A DNA stretch of 64,000 nt from Cardiocondyla obscurior (lineage: Eukaryota; Arthropoda; Insecta; Hymenoptera; Formicidae). Position numbers and translations under genes: made by a program. This document shows, piece by piece, positions 25,365 through 38,162 of this stretch (positions are counted from its first letter, which is position 1; the number at the start of each line of letters is the position of its first letter). A model generated the notes under the pieces. That model worked only from the letters and a program-made list of their open reading frames with translations, searched no databases and had not been told where the DNA came from. The DNA lies in NCBI RefSeq assembly GCF_019399895.1, contig NC_091884.1:684501-748500 (forward strand), written 5' to 3'.

Positions 25365-28300
25365 TTAATAAGCAAAAGACAAGAATATATCCATAATATA
25401 AGACAAGACATTCCTACGATAAAGTATCCACAGAACAATCGCAGCGAATATTACTCGGACTATCGTATCCAGCCTTTTCATTCTGAAACATTAAAGACAT
25501 CGATACATTCCAGTCGCTTTAGATTAGTATTTAAATGATAAAAAATTGTGTAGGAAGTAAACAACTAGTCTCGGCGTTGCAAATTAAAAATCGTTGTATA
25601 ACACGCATGATTCACATAAATCGAGAAACAAATCATGAGGCATTTCCACGAGGAATATCGGCAGGAATTCCACGAACTTCGGAAATCCTAAATAGAGGAA
25701 AAGGTCAAGATAAGCACTTCCTGAGGCCGAAAGTATCATTATACCGATTACGCAAATTATCGTTAGTTGACGCTAGTTCCTCGTTGTGTTTTACAAGGAA
25801 AACCGACGGAATACTTAATAATTTCTGATTCAAAACTGCGATAATAGGTGCGCGACGCCGCGATCGAAGCCGATAAGAATTGTCACGTAAATAGTTTCGT
25901 CGTCGCCGTTTTACTGAAACTTTGAAGTATGCGATGCAACAGCGTCATGGTATTCGCAAGTAACTTTAGATCACCTTGCCGGAGAAGGCAATCCACTATC
26001 CGCACGTAACTAATAACATTTTAATGCAGTCGTTATTTATAGTTCTTCGGATTATATGGGAATCAGGCGTTTAATGCACATCCCGATAAATCGCGTCTAC
26101 GTATATGCAAATGCCGGATTGCGTAAATGCAAAGCGATTTAAATATTTTCTCTCTGGCTCGATAGCGTAGACATTTAAGAAATTCTATTGCCTCTCCAAG
26201 AATTCAGTAAATATTTAGATTTAATTGAACTGTAATTATGAACCTTCTAAACGTGGTTCAGCTGGCGCAAATCGCGAAAGCTTTCATTGGTCGCCGTGTA
26301 TTTTCACGTTATCGACCTAATTTCCAGTTGACAACGTCGCGATCGACTAAACAACGCGGCGTAACTTCGTAACGTCGCACAGTGCAGTCTTTAACTTCTC
26401 GTCTGATTATTAATTTACATATTATCTCGAGGAATATTTGGTGACGCGAAAAACAGATTCGATAGTAAAAGAAAGTGTAATTTCGCAGTAAGATTCCATT
26501 TCCTGCTTTTAAAATGCACCTTACCTATTATAATGGCGTTTAGATGCTTCTAATTCATCCATGCTCTCGTTCAGTAAGTAAAGTTTAGCACCGATAATAC
26601 CATCCCTGAAATTAAATACAATATTATTTAAATAACTTGAGCCTTTTTATTTTTTTTTTTTAATTAATTTAAGTTAATGCATTAAGCACATAAACCTACT
26701 TAAAATATTGCACTACGTCCACATCTTTATAAGGGTATCCAAAGTCTTTCTGATTTTCCGCGCTGAGATTGTCCAGCATAGTTATCATATTTTGATTACG
26801 AAATGTCCATTGATTTAACAAAAAATACGACAAGGCTCTGTTCGACACGTAGACTTTCCTTTGCAGTCTGACTAGCCTAAAAATATTACATTCTTTATCG
26901 CACGATCTTCGAGCATTACGGATAATTCTTACATTGGCTGTACGCCGAACAGCTTCATAATTTCGTCTAAGAACATCGCCGGTATAATGTGCAATATTAA
27001 TACCAACGAGTAATAAACGAAATAATTTTTCGTTATCGTCGTTCGCGGTTTCCAGACTACATTGTTTAACGGGATTTCCTTCACGATGTCGAGCCCTATT
27101 TCGACGATGGTTTTCACGTCCATGCATTTCATTAGACTCGACGAGCAGTGACAGACGTCGGTAATTTTATCCTTCCTAAAACGTTAACGCACTGTGCATT
27201 TCGAAGTAAATTAAATACTGCACTTTGACTAGCATTTTAGATACAGTCGAGGGTAACATTATTATTTTTTATTAAGGTGCTAAACTTACCTGATTCCACG
27301 TTTCCAAGCAATGAGTATCATGGCTTTAATAGTTACATCTACCGGTACATAATCTGAATTAATGTTAGGATCAGACCATAGAACGCGCAATATGCCTTTG
27401 CCTCCACCTATTAGCATGCCAACAGGTCCGTTGAAATTATCAATCCAACCGGGCATAGGATCATACGTTGTTGATATAACTAAAAAGGAAAAAAAAATAT
27501 TAATATTATTGGAAACATATAAAAATGATTATAAACGTAAAAGAATCTTCTTTAATTTTTAATTCAATTTTTATTAAAAAAACAAAATGTAATATAATAC
27601 ATTTTTAAGCTTCTTTTAAGTTAAACTTCTTTTCAAAATATTTTACAAGTACTTATATTTTCTTTTATAAATATATTTGAATTTATATTCTGAATGAATT
27701 TGAACGGGAGAAACGAAAGAAAAATGTACAATGTTAAACCAGGAAAATTGATAAACGTAAAAATAAGCGTGCACAAGTAAATGTAAATAACGATTGAAAC
27801 GCATAGCATACGTGCCTATTGAGGGCCTTATGATTGCACAAGGCAATGACTCGGAATAATCACTTATCACTTGTTCGGCCAATCGTTTGGTAAACGTATA
27901 CGTGTTTGGCATATTTTCCAAGTACTTCGTCGTTAATATTCTCAGAACATGCTCGTCAACGCGTTCGGCGACTTCGATAGCTTTTTTCCAATCAAACTTC
28001 GATGGATAAAGAACCTCGTCCACGACGAGCTTATCAGTTTGCGTATAAGTCGAACTAACGTGCAAAAGAACCTTAAATCATTCGTGCAAATTAGTATAAT
28101 AGTTATAAAAAAAATTTATAACTATTTTATTTTATTTTATTTTTTTTTTTATTAAAAATATTATACGAAAAAATTGGATTTTCCAAAGAAAATAACGCAG
28201 ACTTGCCACTAGATTCTTCATTTCGCTAGCTAAAATACATATATCGCGGGTTGATCTAGTGTTATTGAAAATAGCATCTTTCAATCCTTCGTCGAACCGA

Positions 28301-28755
28301 ACACTTGCTGCGACGTGGAATATAATTGACACTCTATCGATCAACATTTCGCGATCGGACGGCAGCAGGCCTAAATTTTCTTTAGCGACGTATCCAGTTA
28401 CGGGAACGATTTTATCGAACGCAGACGGTTGCCTGCTCCGTAGTAAATCGAACAGCTGAATAACATTAATAATTGTTAGCGCTTAGAAAATTATTACAAC
28501 TTTACGCGTGCGTAACATGCGTTGATATTTGCTTTCTGCTGATCTTACCTTATTACTTAATATTTTGTTCAATCTGTCGTTTACACTTAATCCCTTTTTC
28601 GGTCTTATCAATACAAATATTTCTCTCACGTCGGGACACGATCGTAAAAGCTTTTCGATAAGAGCCTTGCCCAAAAAACCAGTGCCGCCGGTTATAAAAA
28701 TCGAGCGATTAGCGTAAAAAGCCGGAACGTATACATTTTCATTTTTGGTCTCCAT
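25365..28755 (-). CDS. Fatty acyl-CoA reductase A
   Basis: Eight exons: 28755-28549, 28455-28207, 28071-27816, 27479-27290, 27175-26933, 26876-26700, 26605-26525, 25482-25365; 506 residues, in frame throughout. Family reaction: NADPH-dependent reduction of fatty acyl-CoA to fatty alcohol at the ER or peroxisome membrane. Seen: N-terminal Rossmann motif TGGTGFLGK, HVAASVRF, the catalytic YTFTK (Tyr210/Lys214), PMPGWIDN, then the FAR C-terminal (sterile) domain with two hydrophobic segments and a membrane-spanning tail in the last exon. Introns 2 and 3 begin with GC (GTG/GCAAGT and TAG/GCACGT) where the paralogues have GT. Exon 3 (256 nt) equals exons 3+4 of the other FARs (146+110), so it has one intron fewer. 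It is the most diverged copy. The terminal exon lies 1.04 kb away but closes the frame exactly. Confidence 0.9.
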
Positions 28756-29720
28756 GTTTAAAACGTTGACGTGAAAATTAATAGAGCATGAAAAAAAAAA
28801 AAAGAATAATGTGCACAATTACAACCGAGGTAATGAAAAGAGATGCGAGTGACTATCCAAAAAAAAGCAAAAAAAAAAAGTGATAGGTTAAATTGATAAA
28901 TAAAATTAATTCAAATTTGATTTGCGAGGCACGAAATCTAAAAATCACAGGCACTTCGGCACGCAGTGACAACGCGAATGAGTCTAACGGCGAAATTAAA
29001 ATCAGGAAATGAAGTAAGAATCTAGTGATAATGGTATTCCTGAAAGTTCAGAGAGCAAGATCTTCCATATTAATGTATTGATTTGTATTGCAAATTATTT
29101 TAGGTCTGTTTAAAAATAATTACGTAATTAATAATTACAAGTTTTGTCTTAGATTAAACCGTAAAAGCGTATACATATATTATTAATGTATACCGTGTTT
29201 TACTTTTGCAAGCAAATTACGTTTTTATCTGATTCAAGCTTGTTTAATAATTAACATTTTATTTTTAATTGATATGCTTGATATTTAAAATTACAACTTA
29301 ATTTAATTGTAATTTTTTTTTACGTTTTTATTAGTTAACGCGTTCGATAGATTAGACGTTTTATTATATTTATAAATGCTTACTCGTGTATGAATTATAT
29401 TTGTATATGTCGCAGTAAATTTTGTTAATTTTGACGTAGTCCTGCTTAACCTCAGTTTCAAAACTGTTTAGTCATCGATGGTTTAACGATTGTGTTAATT
29501 GTATTCTTTACGCGTGACAATTTAATTTTTAATACGAAGTTACTTATGTGTTTCCAGTGTAATTAATATTTTTCGTTCCAATTCTTTCTAAATCTGAAAA
29601 AAAAAATTTATATAAAATATGAGTTTATTTAAATAACGCAACGATAATTTACTTTAGGAAAGTAGCTATTTGATCGTCTGAGTTTCAACGATTTAGCTTG
29701 AATCTCCAGAAATCGAAACA
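28756..29720. promoter_or_regulatory. Divergent promoter region between FAR-A and DNAI7
   Basis: About 965 bp separate the start codons of FAR-A (minus) and DNAI7 (plus). It is AT-rich, with A-runs near 28790 and 28870. The head-to-head layout means both promoters must lie here; no specific element can be named. Confidence 0.4.
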
Positions 29721-32700
29721 ATGGCTAAAAAAGCACGTAAAGCATTAGAGAAAGAACAGGCGGCGTCGGCGGCCGCGGAAGCTGAAAGAGTTAGGTAAAG
29801 CTTTTTACAACTCGTAAATTAATTATAAGAAAAAAAATTCAATATAATTATTTAAATTGATTATTTTTAAATTTTTTATTGTGAGATTTATTTTAAATTA
29901 CTAAGTTGAAACTATTTAGGCCTTTTATTAACATTAAGTCTCTTGAAATATTTTTAAAGGCTGCAGATGATTAAAGATATGCAGGAAGAGATTCGATTAG
30001 AAACGTATAACACGGAAAGACAATTATATCTCGATGAACGAGAAGCGATGATGCGAAAAGTTCATTTAGAAGAGACACTGAGTGTGCTCCACAATTATAA
30101 AAACGCATTTAAAGAATATTTAATTACTGTCGAAGAAGAGGAAAATGTAAATAGTGTCTTTCCTTCTTTTGCATATTTAAAAAAAAAAAAAAAATATATA
30201 TATACATATTTTTTTTATTAAAATTATAGAAATACTTTTATAATCATTTATAAAATTATTTTTTAAATAACAAAAATTTAATTAAATCCAAATTATAAGT
30301 TTTATTAAATAGATTGTTATATTATTTACTCAAAGTCGTACAATACTTACAAGAAAGCAATCATTTTTCTCAGTGGGCTAGATATATGACTTGCGACGGT
30401 TTGCCGGACCCAGGAAATTTATCCAAAATGAATACTTTTCTATTTTTATGGTCTATGGAAGATGAGAAAATTAATATGAACAAGCTCATGGCGAAATATA
30501 AGACTATAATTTATGTATGTAAATTCAAAGTAATTATATCGCTCGGTGACCCGACGTAATTATACGTATACAAATTTTAAATACACATATTAATTTGTAG
30601 AAGCGTAATAAACAATTAGATATTTTTGTACTTAGCATGTCGTAATAGAATAGAGAAAAATAGGTATTTAGAATATTTTTCCATTAGCTACAAAAATAAC
30701 AATTAAATATAATTTATTGCAGTTATTGACAAAGCTTAACGAAATAATACAATTATCTTTGACCAAATCGCTGAATTACATAACTGAATGTAAAACGGTA
30801 AGCAATAACATTTCACCAAGTCGTTATATGCGATTTTTACGTACGTATAAATTCAAATTAAAACAGATCAGACAGCAATTTCGTGACAAGCTACAAGAAT
30901 GGATAGACATGGCGTGTTATTCTCTCTTGCGACAGATAGAAAAGGATATGGTTAAAGAGGGAATTAAAACGGCGAGATACACCAACATTTCTGATCAGAT
31001 CAGTTGTTGCATTTGGGCTTTGATAAAATTACCCGTTTCGCTCAATCAAGTCACAGAGAAAGACCGGCAAGTATTGGGATTTGACGATTTTTTATATAAT
31101 TAAGTAAAAGGGCCTGTTCCTCGCGATATATAGTTTAAACGTGTTCAATTGATTTAATACCGACGCTATGATTACGAAATTATTTCGATAGGAGGCCTAT
31201 TGAGGTTCACTTTAACGAATTAGAGCTGAGTGTTAAAATGCCCATAGACGTCGATTGCTATGGCATGGCGATACGTGTATTATGGGCGAAGTATGATCAT
31301 TATTCCGATTACGCGACCTCGTATGTCATGCCAAGACTGCCGGAGGAATATGAGAGCATGTATACCATGGGTGCATATTATGATCTCTTTATTAATATTA
31401 TATTAATTAATATTATTTAATTTTTAAATTTTATTCCGCTTCGTTTACTTGCCTGGGCTGAAATTAAAATTACGCTAATTAAACAAAGCAACGTTGGGAA
31501 ATTATTATAATTAAATTATAACGCTGTACGCAATTACTATGTTACGTCAGAGTCTTTTAGAATTTCTTTTCGCGCTTGCTTCAGATTTTTTTATCTTTTG
31601 CCGAAACGAGTACAATACGAAATTAAAGATACGCGAGGAACAGGTCGACGGCCGTCGCCTTCGGATGGAGGAAAAAAAGGCTAGGCTTGAGAGAATGGAG
31701 AATCCGCCGGTTCCGGTACCTACAAAGCCCGAAAGAAAGGGAAAGCAGCAAAAAAAGCCGGGTATTCAGGGGGCAAAACGCTTAGAACCGGAACCGGAAC
31801 CGGAACCATTACCGTACCTGCCTACGGCAGATGAAATAATCATGCAAAGGGAAGGTATAATTGTCAAATCGCAGTAGTAGTTGATAAGTTTGTTAAAACT
31901 TTATATTTTTAAATTTAATATATTTAAACTAGAAATTTATTTAAACTAGAAAAAAAAACTAGAAATATATTTAAACTAGAAAAAAAACGTTAAAGTATAA
32001 AAATTAAGGGTAAAGATAAAAATATCATTAAACCAAATTTTATATTTTTACTTTGAGATGAAACGCGAAAAGAAATTAGAAAATTACTATTCACGCGTTG
32101 CGAAAAGACGGAGATAAATCTGCGGAAATACAGAATACTCGGCGGTGTGTTACACATCGATTTAGTTTACCAGCCACCGCAACCGAAAGATATGACAAAG
32201 AATATGACGCTCACCACCTGTGAGTAAAAAGGATTTCTGCTGCAATAGAACTCGCCGCGTTGTTATCAAGTGTTAACATTAATTATCTTTTTGCAGTAGA
32301 AATACCGAAAAAATTAAAAGCCGTGCCGTTTTACAAGCCGTATAAGGCACCGCCTCCAGCACCGGATTCTGAGAGAACACCGGAAGTAATTGAGGCTGAA
32401 ATGAAAGCTTTGGAAACTGCTATGGAAGCATTAGCCTTAGTAACTTTAAAGTATCGATTTTTTAAGTTAAATACATAGAAAATTAAATGCCAAAAAATTT
32501 TATAACGAAATAAGACAATAATTACATTAAAATAAGAAGAAAATAATTAAAAAAAAAGAAGAAATTTAATAGAATTATAATGAATACGACGTAACAAAAA
32601 TATAATGAGTCGTAATTACACTCAATTTTAAGTAAAACACGTACTCGTCGAGTAAATTAAAATCGCGTACTTTACTGCGTTATTATAATCTTTTATCTCT

Positions 32701-34320
32701 AATTTTTCTTGCATTTATAACAAGCAGATTTTAATTATTATCGTCCTTCACAGACTCCCTAGTTCTATTATTTGGTTCGAACCGCCGTTAGTGGCGCATT
32801 GGATACCTGAAAAAAAGATATGGTCCACGCAGGACGTTCACGACATTAAATATAACGAGGAAAAGCAAACTATTACATTTCGAACCGGTAGATTAGGTGT
32901 TCACGGTCTTGCTACTTTTAAATTCGTCAACCTTCCCTTTCAAAGCTGGGAACTTAAGCCTGAAATAGGCAGAAACGCACGCGGCGGTATCGTGCTCAGC
33001 GTGTCCGCCGCAATCGTTCAAGCAGAGTTCATAGTCAGGGTATTCCAATTTAAATTGCTTAAAAAATAATTGACAATTAAATTAGCCACGTTAATTCGTA
33101 TAAAACATACACGCTTTCGTACAAATAAACTGACAGCTTTAATATGTCTACGTAGAGCATTATTTTTACTTACGTATAGCTTTTGATAAAATATAAATTG
33201 CTTGAACATATTTAAAAATAATTTATTCTTATGTAGGAAAATTTAGTTTGTTTAAATTCGCTTGCCGGCGGTATGTCGATGGCGCTTAAAGAAATTATTG
33301 GAGAATACATGAAGCTGCACGTTTTGATTGAGGTACTAAGATTTTAATAACGCAAAGAAAAAAAAAAATTACAAAAAGAATTTTAAAGATATTTAAATAG
33401 AAAGCGTCACGTCTTTATTAAGATAATACGTGTTTCTTTTAGAAAATGCGCAATGCCGGGTGCGATCTATTTCCAGAGCGAGATGCTTTCAGCTATGTGA
33501 AAGCTCTTCCGGTGAAGCATCCAGTAACCGAGAGACATTTGCGAGAATGCATGGCTCTACTTTGTACAGCATATACGTTCTCTTGGTCTCGCTGGAATGC
33601 TAGTCGAAATTCCAGAGAAATCGTGATACAATTCAAAGAGTTGCATGAAAGCGTCACGAAAGAGGCAGGACAATTAATTTACTTCGCCTTTAATGAGAAA
33701 CGACACAATAATAATTTCAATATTACTTAAAATTAATTTAAATTATTAAAATTAATTTCACGCTCGTTTATTATTTTCTCGTTTTTTTTTTAAATTACAC
33801 TAAAATAAAAAATTACAGAAAAATATTATTTCATTATATGAGAGAGCGTGTGTTTAATTTTCTTTTTAAAGTTAAAGATTTTCTTTCTTGCACTAAATAA
33901 TATTGATTAGTTTTTTTAATGAGGTATCACCATTTCTGAATTTTAATATTTTTATAGCGAACAAATTTGACTCTTTTAATAACTCCCTTGCGAACGATAA
34001 CGGTATGCTGTACGGAAGTGAGCTCGGAATTTTCTAGCGTACCATTAGATGGTGAAAATTCAAAGGTAACATAAAATAAAATAAACATAAAATAAACGAT
34101 CGTAGTTTAGGAAATAAATATCAAACGTTTTAAATAATAATTAAATAAGAAATATAAACTAACACACTTTTTTCCATAGTTTCATGCTGATTTATATCAG
34201 TTGGCATTAAAGAACGCTGGAATCAAAAGTCGCATATTAATGAAAAGCATTTCCTTCAAGTTAGTCAATACCGTCGCTGAACTTTTAGATCGTACGAATG
34301 TAATTAACATGTCATCTTAA
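29721..34320 (+). CDS. DNAI7: Dynein axonemal intermediate chain 7 (CASC1/IC97)
   Basis: Thirteen exons: 29721-29794, 29960-30146, 30374-30514, 30723-31066, 31192-31370, 31585-31854, 32058-32219, 32297-32450, 32754-33039, 33237-33332, 33443-33700, 33958-34065, 34180-34320; about 799 residues. Family role: component or assembly factor of the inner dynein arm of motile cilia, so in an insect chiefly sperm flagella and mechanosensory cilia. Seen: a Lys/Ala/Glu-rich coiled N terminus, the W-x2-YMTCDGLPDPGNL motif, a Pro/Glu-Pro-rich linker (exon 6), and a conserved C terminus with CMALLCTAYTFSWSRWNA and CCTEVS. Intron 4 begins GCAAGT at 31067; only this donor preserves frame. Exon 11 lacks a GT donor: the end at 33700 is inferred by homology, or a GC donor after 33664 could be used, dropping 12 codons. 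Exon 4 contains an in-frame 69-nt GT...AG segment (30798-30866). Confidence 0.88.
31910..31988. repeat. Short tandem repeat in a DNAI7 intron
   Basis: An AT-rich unit (atatttaaactagaaa, with variable A-runs) is repeated four times in the intron between exons 6 and 7. Confidence 0.65.
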
Positions 34321-35007
34321 AATTTAAAATTTTAAAAGAACAAATAAATTGTATCCTTTACGCATATCAGCCATATATAAACTTTCCCTTTCGTTTATAT
34401 ATAATAATATTCTTTTTTTACACGCCAAATGGATAAATTTAAGTATTAATTTATAAAATATGTTCTTATTTTTTTTATTTTAATTATACATTATTCCACA
34501 GAAACTAGTTTTGGTTTAGCTTAGTTTAGTTAGCTATTTATGCAACTACTACTTTCAAAGTAGCGTTAATAACATTTATAGACAATCGAAAGTCTTATTC
34601 CACGTCACTGTTGTGTTACGCATGAAGTTTTACGCAATGTATTCTTGTCACTTGACCTTAAATAATTTTCTACGCGTCACGTCCCGTATTCTTGAAACCA
34701 AAGTAATTTTAGACATTTGATTGACTAATATTAAAATACGGTGTACATAGAGTTTAAATTAATGTTTGTAAAAAAATAATAAAATCAAGAGACAGAGTAA
34801 ATGAGTGACAGTGACAGACTGACAGAAAAAAGAAAAGTAATACAATTACAGATATTTGTTAGATAACATACATATGTCAAAATACTCTCGTTAAATACAA
34901 TAAAATATCTATTAAGAGAAATAATTTTTTGTTAAAATATTATTATTATCTTTGAGGCGTTATAATGTTGGTTATAAACGGTAATTTTTAACACATTGAT
35001 TGCAATT
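34321..35007. other. Convergent spacer between DNAI7 and FAR-B
   Basis: About 690 bp, AT-rich, between the stop codons of DNAI7 (plus) and FAR-B (minus). It should contain both 3' UTRs. Nothing else is seen. Confidence 0.5.
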
Positions 35008-37636
35008 TTATAACGAATACATATATTTATAAATTATCCACAATAGGCCAATTAAGATGGTAGTTTCAAATATTGTTGCGAACAAATATATTCTAAAAAA
35101 AAATAATTATTAATTTAAAATTAAATTGTCATATATTATTAATTGCTTATATGTTTATATTTCTGGTTCAAAAGTTACCTTTTTCTATGTGCATGAGCAA
35201 TATCCAATCGATTCATGTCTTCGTGAAGAATAAACTGTTTGGCACCAATAACACAGTGTCTTTAAAATCGAAGATTTAATGTTGTTAATCATCGTTCGAT
35301 TAAAAAAATTTTGTTAGACGCTACTTGAATATTAATTAAAATTAAGAAATACATAATATACATACCTGCAGTACTCTCTAATATCCGAGGAGGTATAATC
35401 GAACGAAAACTCTTCCAAGTCATTGGGTGATATTGAATTCAATAAATTTAATCTATTTTCATGGTCGAACTTTCGTTCATGGAATGAGAAATAACTTACG
35501 GCACGATTAGCTACATATAATCTTCTCATCAGTTTCAATAACCTATTTTTTAATAATATGTGAAATTTAATTATAATAATTTTAGTCCCAATAATATTAC
35601 AAATTTAAAAACACAAGATTAATATAATAATTATTAGTAATTAAATTTATTACGGTATCTGTTTAATGATAAATAAATATTCGAAGCTAGTTAAATATAT
35701 ATTTCATACTTACATAGGGCGACGTCCGGAGACATATAAAACCGAATCAAATATTATAGCTGGTAGAATATGTAGTAATATTGTCAATACATAAAATATT
35801 AATAAATTATCAGTTAATATCGTATTCGGAACCCATAAAGTTTTTTCGAAGGGTGTTTCCTTTATTATGCTCGATAATATATTCATAGAATTTTTAAAAC
35901 TAAAAGATTTTTGGCTTGAAAAATTTAAAACAAAAACTGTTGAATCGGCCGTAGGGCTAAATAATGAAAAAAAAAGTATGCATTAGAAAATCGAAAATCG
36001 ATATAACGGTAAATTATTATAAAAATACGATACCTAGTTAATCCTAGCTTCCAAGTTGTAACTAGTATAGCGTTAATGACGGCGTCTACAGGTACATTAT
36101 TTTCTGTAGTCGATTTTTTACAATGGCCTATTCGTACTATTCCTTTTCCGCCGCCAACATAAAGTCCTATTGGACCATAAAGATTATCTATCCATCCTGG
36201 CATTGGTTCCTTTATTGACGGCGATACTAAAAAATATAAAATATATTTGCAAATCTTTGCAATTAATTAATTTAACTAGTTTAAATAAGAAAATATAAAT
36301 TATTTTAAAATTTACGTGATTACGAAAATTAAATTTTTTATTAGATTTATTTAATAAGAATTTTTTCCAAAAATTATTTAACTATTAGATCCACACAAAT
36401 ATAAAAGTTGATATAAAGTTTCTTAAATGTATTCGAATATAATAGGAATATATATCATAATTTGGTTCTAATAATCGAAAGAAAAGTTACGTACCACTGG
36501 AAGGTCTTATAATAGCACACGGCAACGATGAAGAATAATCAAGTATTATTCTTTCTGACAAATTTTTTGTAAAAATATACGTATTGGGAGCGTATTCTAA
36601 ACATCTGTTAATACATGCAAAATTAAATTTATAAGTACCGTTTCAGATTTAATGTACCACTTAAAATAATTATAAAAATAGCTCAAAAAAAAAAGAACAA
36701 TTTAATCTAATATAAAAAGAAATAGCTTACTTAGCTGTAAAAATATTTAGAGTATGTTCATCTAATGATTCGGCAATAGTAATCATCTTACGCCAATCAG
36801 CTATAGATGGATACACTTTTTCTTCAACAATTGACTCATTTACATGCGCGAATGCTGTACTGATGTGTACTACCGCCTTTAACAAGTAAAAAGAAAATGT
36901 GACAATTATGTATTCCTTTTCAATTATTTATTACATAGAAAAATTAGCATTATAAATAATTTACGTCAATACGGTTTAACACCTTGATTAAATTAACATT
37001 TTTTTTTTCTTTTCAAGTTCACTTTGTGCTAAGAATTAAATATGTATTGCTACTTCTTATTGACTTACTAATAAATTTTTCATATTTTGCGCTAAAATAC
37101 AGATGTCCCTTGTCGCTCTAGTATTAGTAAATATTGCAAATTGTAAGGTGTTATTAAATCTCACACTTGCCGACCCGTGTACTATTATAGTCACCCTTTC
37201 AATTAACATCTGCCTGTCCGAAGCGGACAAACCAAATCCCTTCTCGGTAGCGTCGCCAGAAATCGGGATTAATTTTTGGAAACTAAACGGTCGCTCGTTT
37301 CGTAATCTTTCATATAACTATAAAACAAAAAGCGAAATAATTTCTAACATCATATAACATTTTTCTAATAATAAATTTTTCTAAATTAAAGAAAAAAAAT
37401 TTTAGGGAAACGTTTAGACTCACCGGTAAATGTAATATTTTTTCTAATCTTTGATTAACACTTAATCCTTTTTTCGGACGTATTACTAAAAATATTTCAC
37501 GAACATCCGAACAAGTCCGTAATACCTTCTCAATGAATACTTTACCCATAAATCCCGTTGCGCCTGTCAATAGTATACTTTGTCCCGCGTAAAATGTAGG
37601 AATCGATTTCGATGAATCGGGTGTCATCTTACTCAT
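35008..37636 (-). CDS. Fatty acyl-CoA reductase B
   Basis: Nine exons: 37636-37424, 37317-37069, 36876-36731, 36604-36495, 36226-36034, 35956-35714, 35542-35366, 35259-35179, 35092-35008; 498 residues, all GT-AG and in frame. Key residues: TGATGFMGK (Leu to Met in the Rossmann loop), HGSASVRF, YIFTK (Tyr212/Lys216), PMPGWIDNLYGP, GGGKGI, a hydrophobic pair of segments around LLHILPA, the VSGRRPM junction and a last exon that is almost wholly a membrane segment. The start could be the first Met (MSKM) or Met4; the latter aligns with FAR-C and D. Exon lengths 249, 146, 110, 193, 243, 177, 81 and 85 are identical in FAR-C and D, showing tandem origin. Confidence 0.93.
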
Positions 37637-38162
37637 TACTTTAAAAAAATAAAACTAACTAAAGAAAAACGACTTAGATAACGCAACACTGAATGGCGAA
37701 TCGATTGGATTTGTTGCCGCCTGTGCTTTGCACACAAAAAACGAGTGCAAGTAATGATTCAATTAAATTTTTCATGTACTTATGCTACTCCTACTTACTT
37801 ACGGTATTGCACAATTGACGTTTTAGAGCCAATCAAATTCTATCTCGATGTACGTCAGAGGTGTTTCTCGAAGCAGCTTATGTAAAATGCATTTTTGCCA
37901 TTTAACCTTAACGTTCTACACATCATTTCCTGTTTCTAAAAAGTAATCATAACTTTATGATGAAGCAGGGTACATGAAAATTTTGTGTAAATGTAAATGT
38001 TGCAAGAGAATAATTTTATACATATACATATTACGAAAATGTAATGAGAAGTCTGAAGTAAAATCTCTTTTTATTAGAATATTATTGTCATGTTCGAGGC
38101 AGCATGCCGTTATACAAATTTGATGGTTATAAATTATAATTATCTACACATCAACAACAATT
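37637..38162. other. Spacer between FAR-B and FAR-C
   Basis: About 525 bp holding the FAR-B promoter (right of its start codon at 37636 going leftward is coding) and the FAR-C 3' UTR. Parts resemble the 40857-41300 and 34560-34850 stretches (for example the cgtca/ttctacacatcacttcc block), so upstream flanks were duplicated with the genes. Confidence 0.5.

Noticed and set aside
26696..27127. 143-codon minus-strand frame
   Set aside because: It reads through FAR-A exon 5, an intron and exon 6 in the wrong frame; the FAR frame with splice sites explains the region.
37103..37357. Plus-strand frames repeated in each FAR gene (also 40251, 44018, 47937, 53335, 58733)
   Set aside because: Antisense shadow of conserved FAR exon 2; repeated only because the genes are paralogues.
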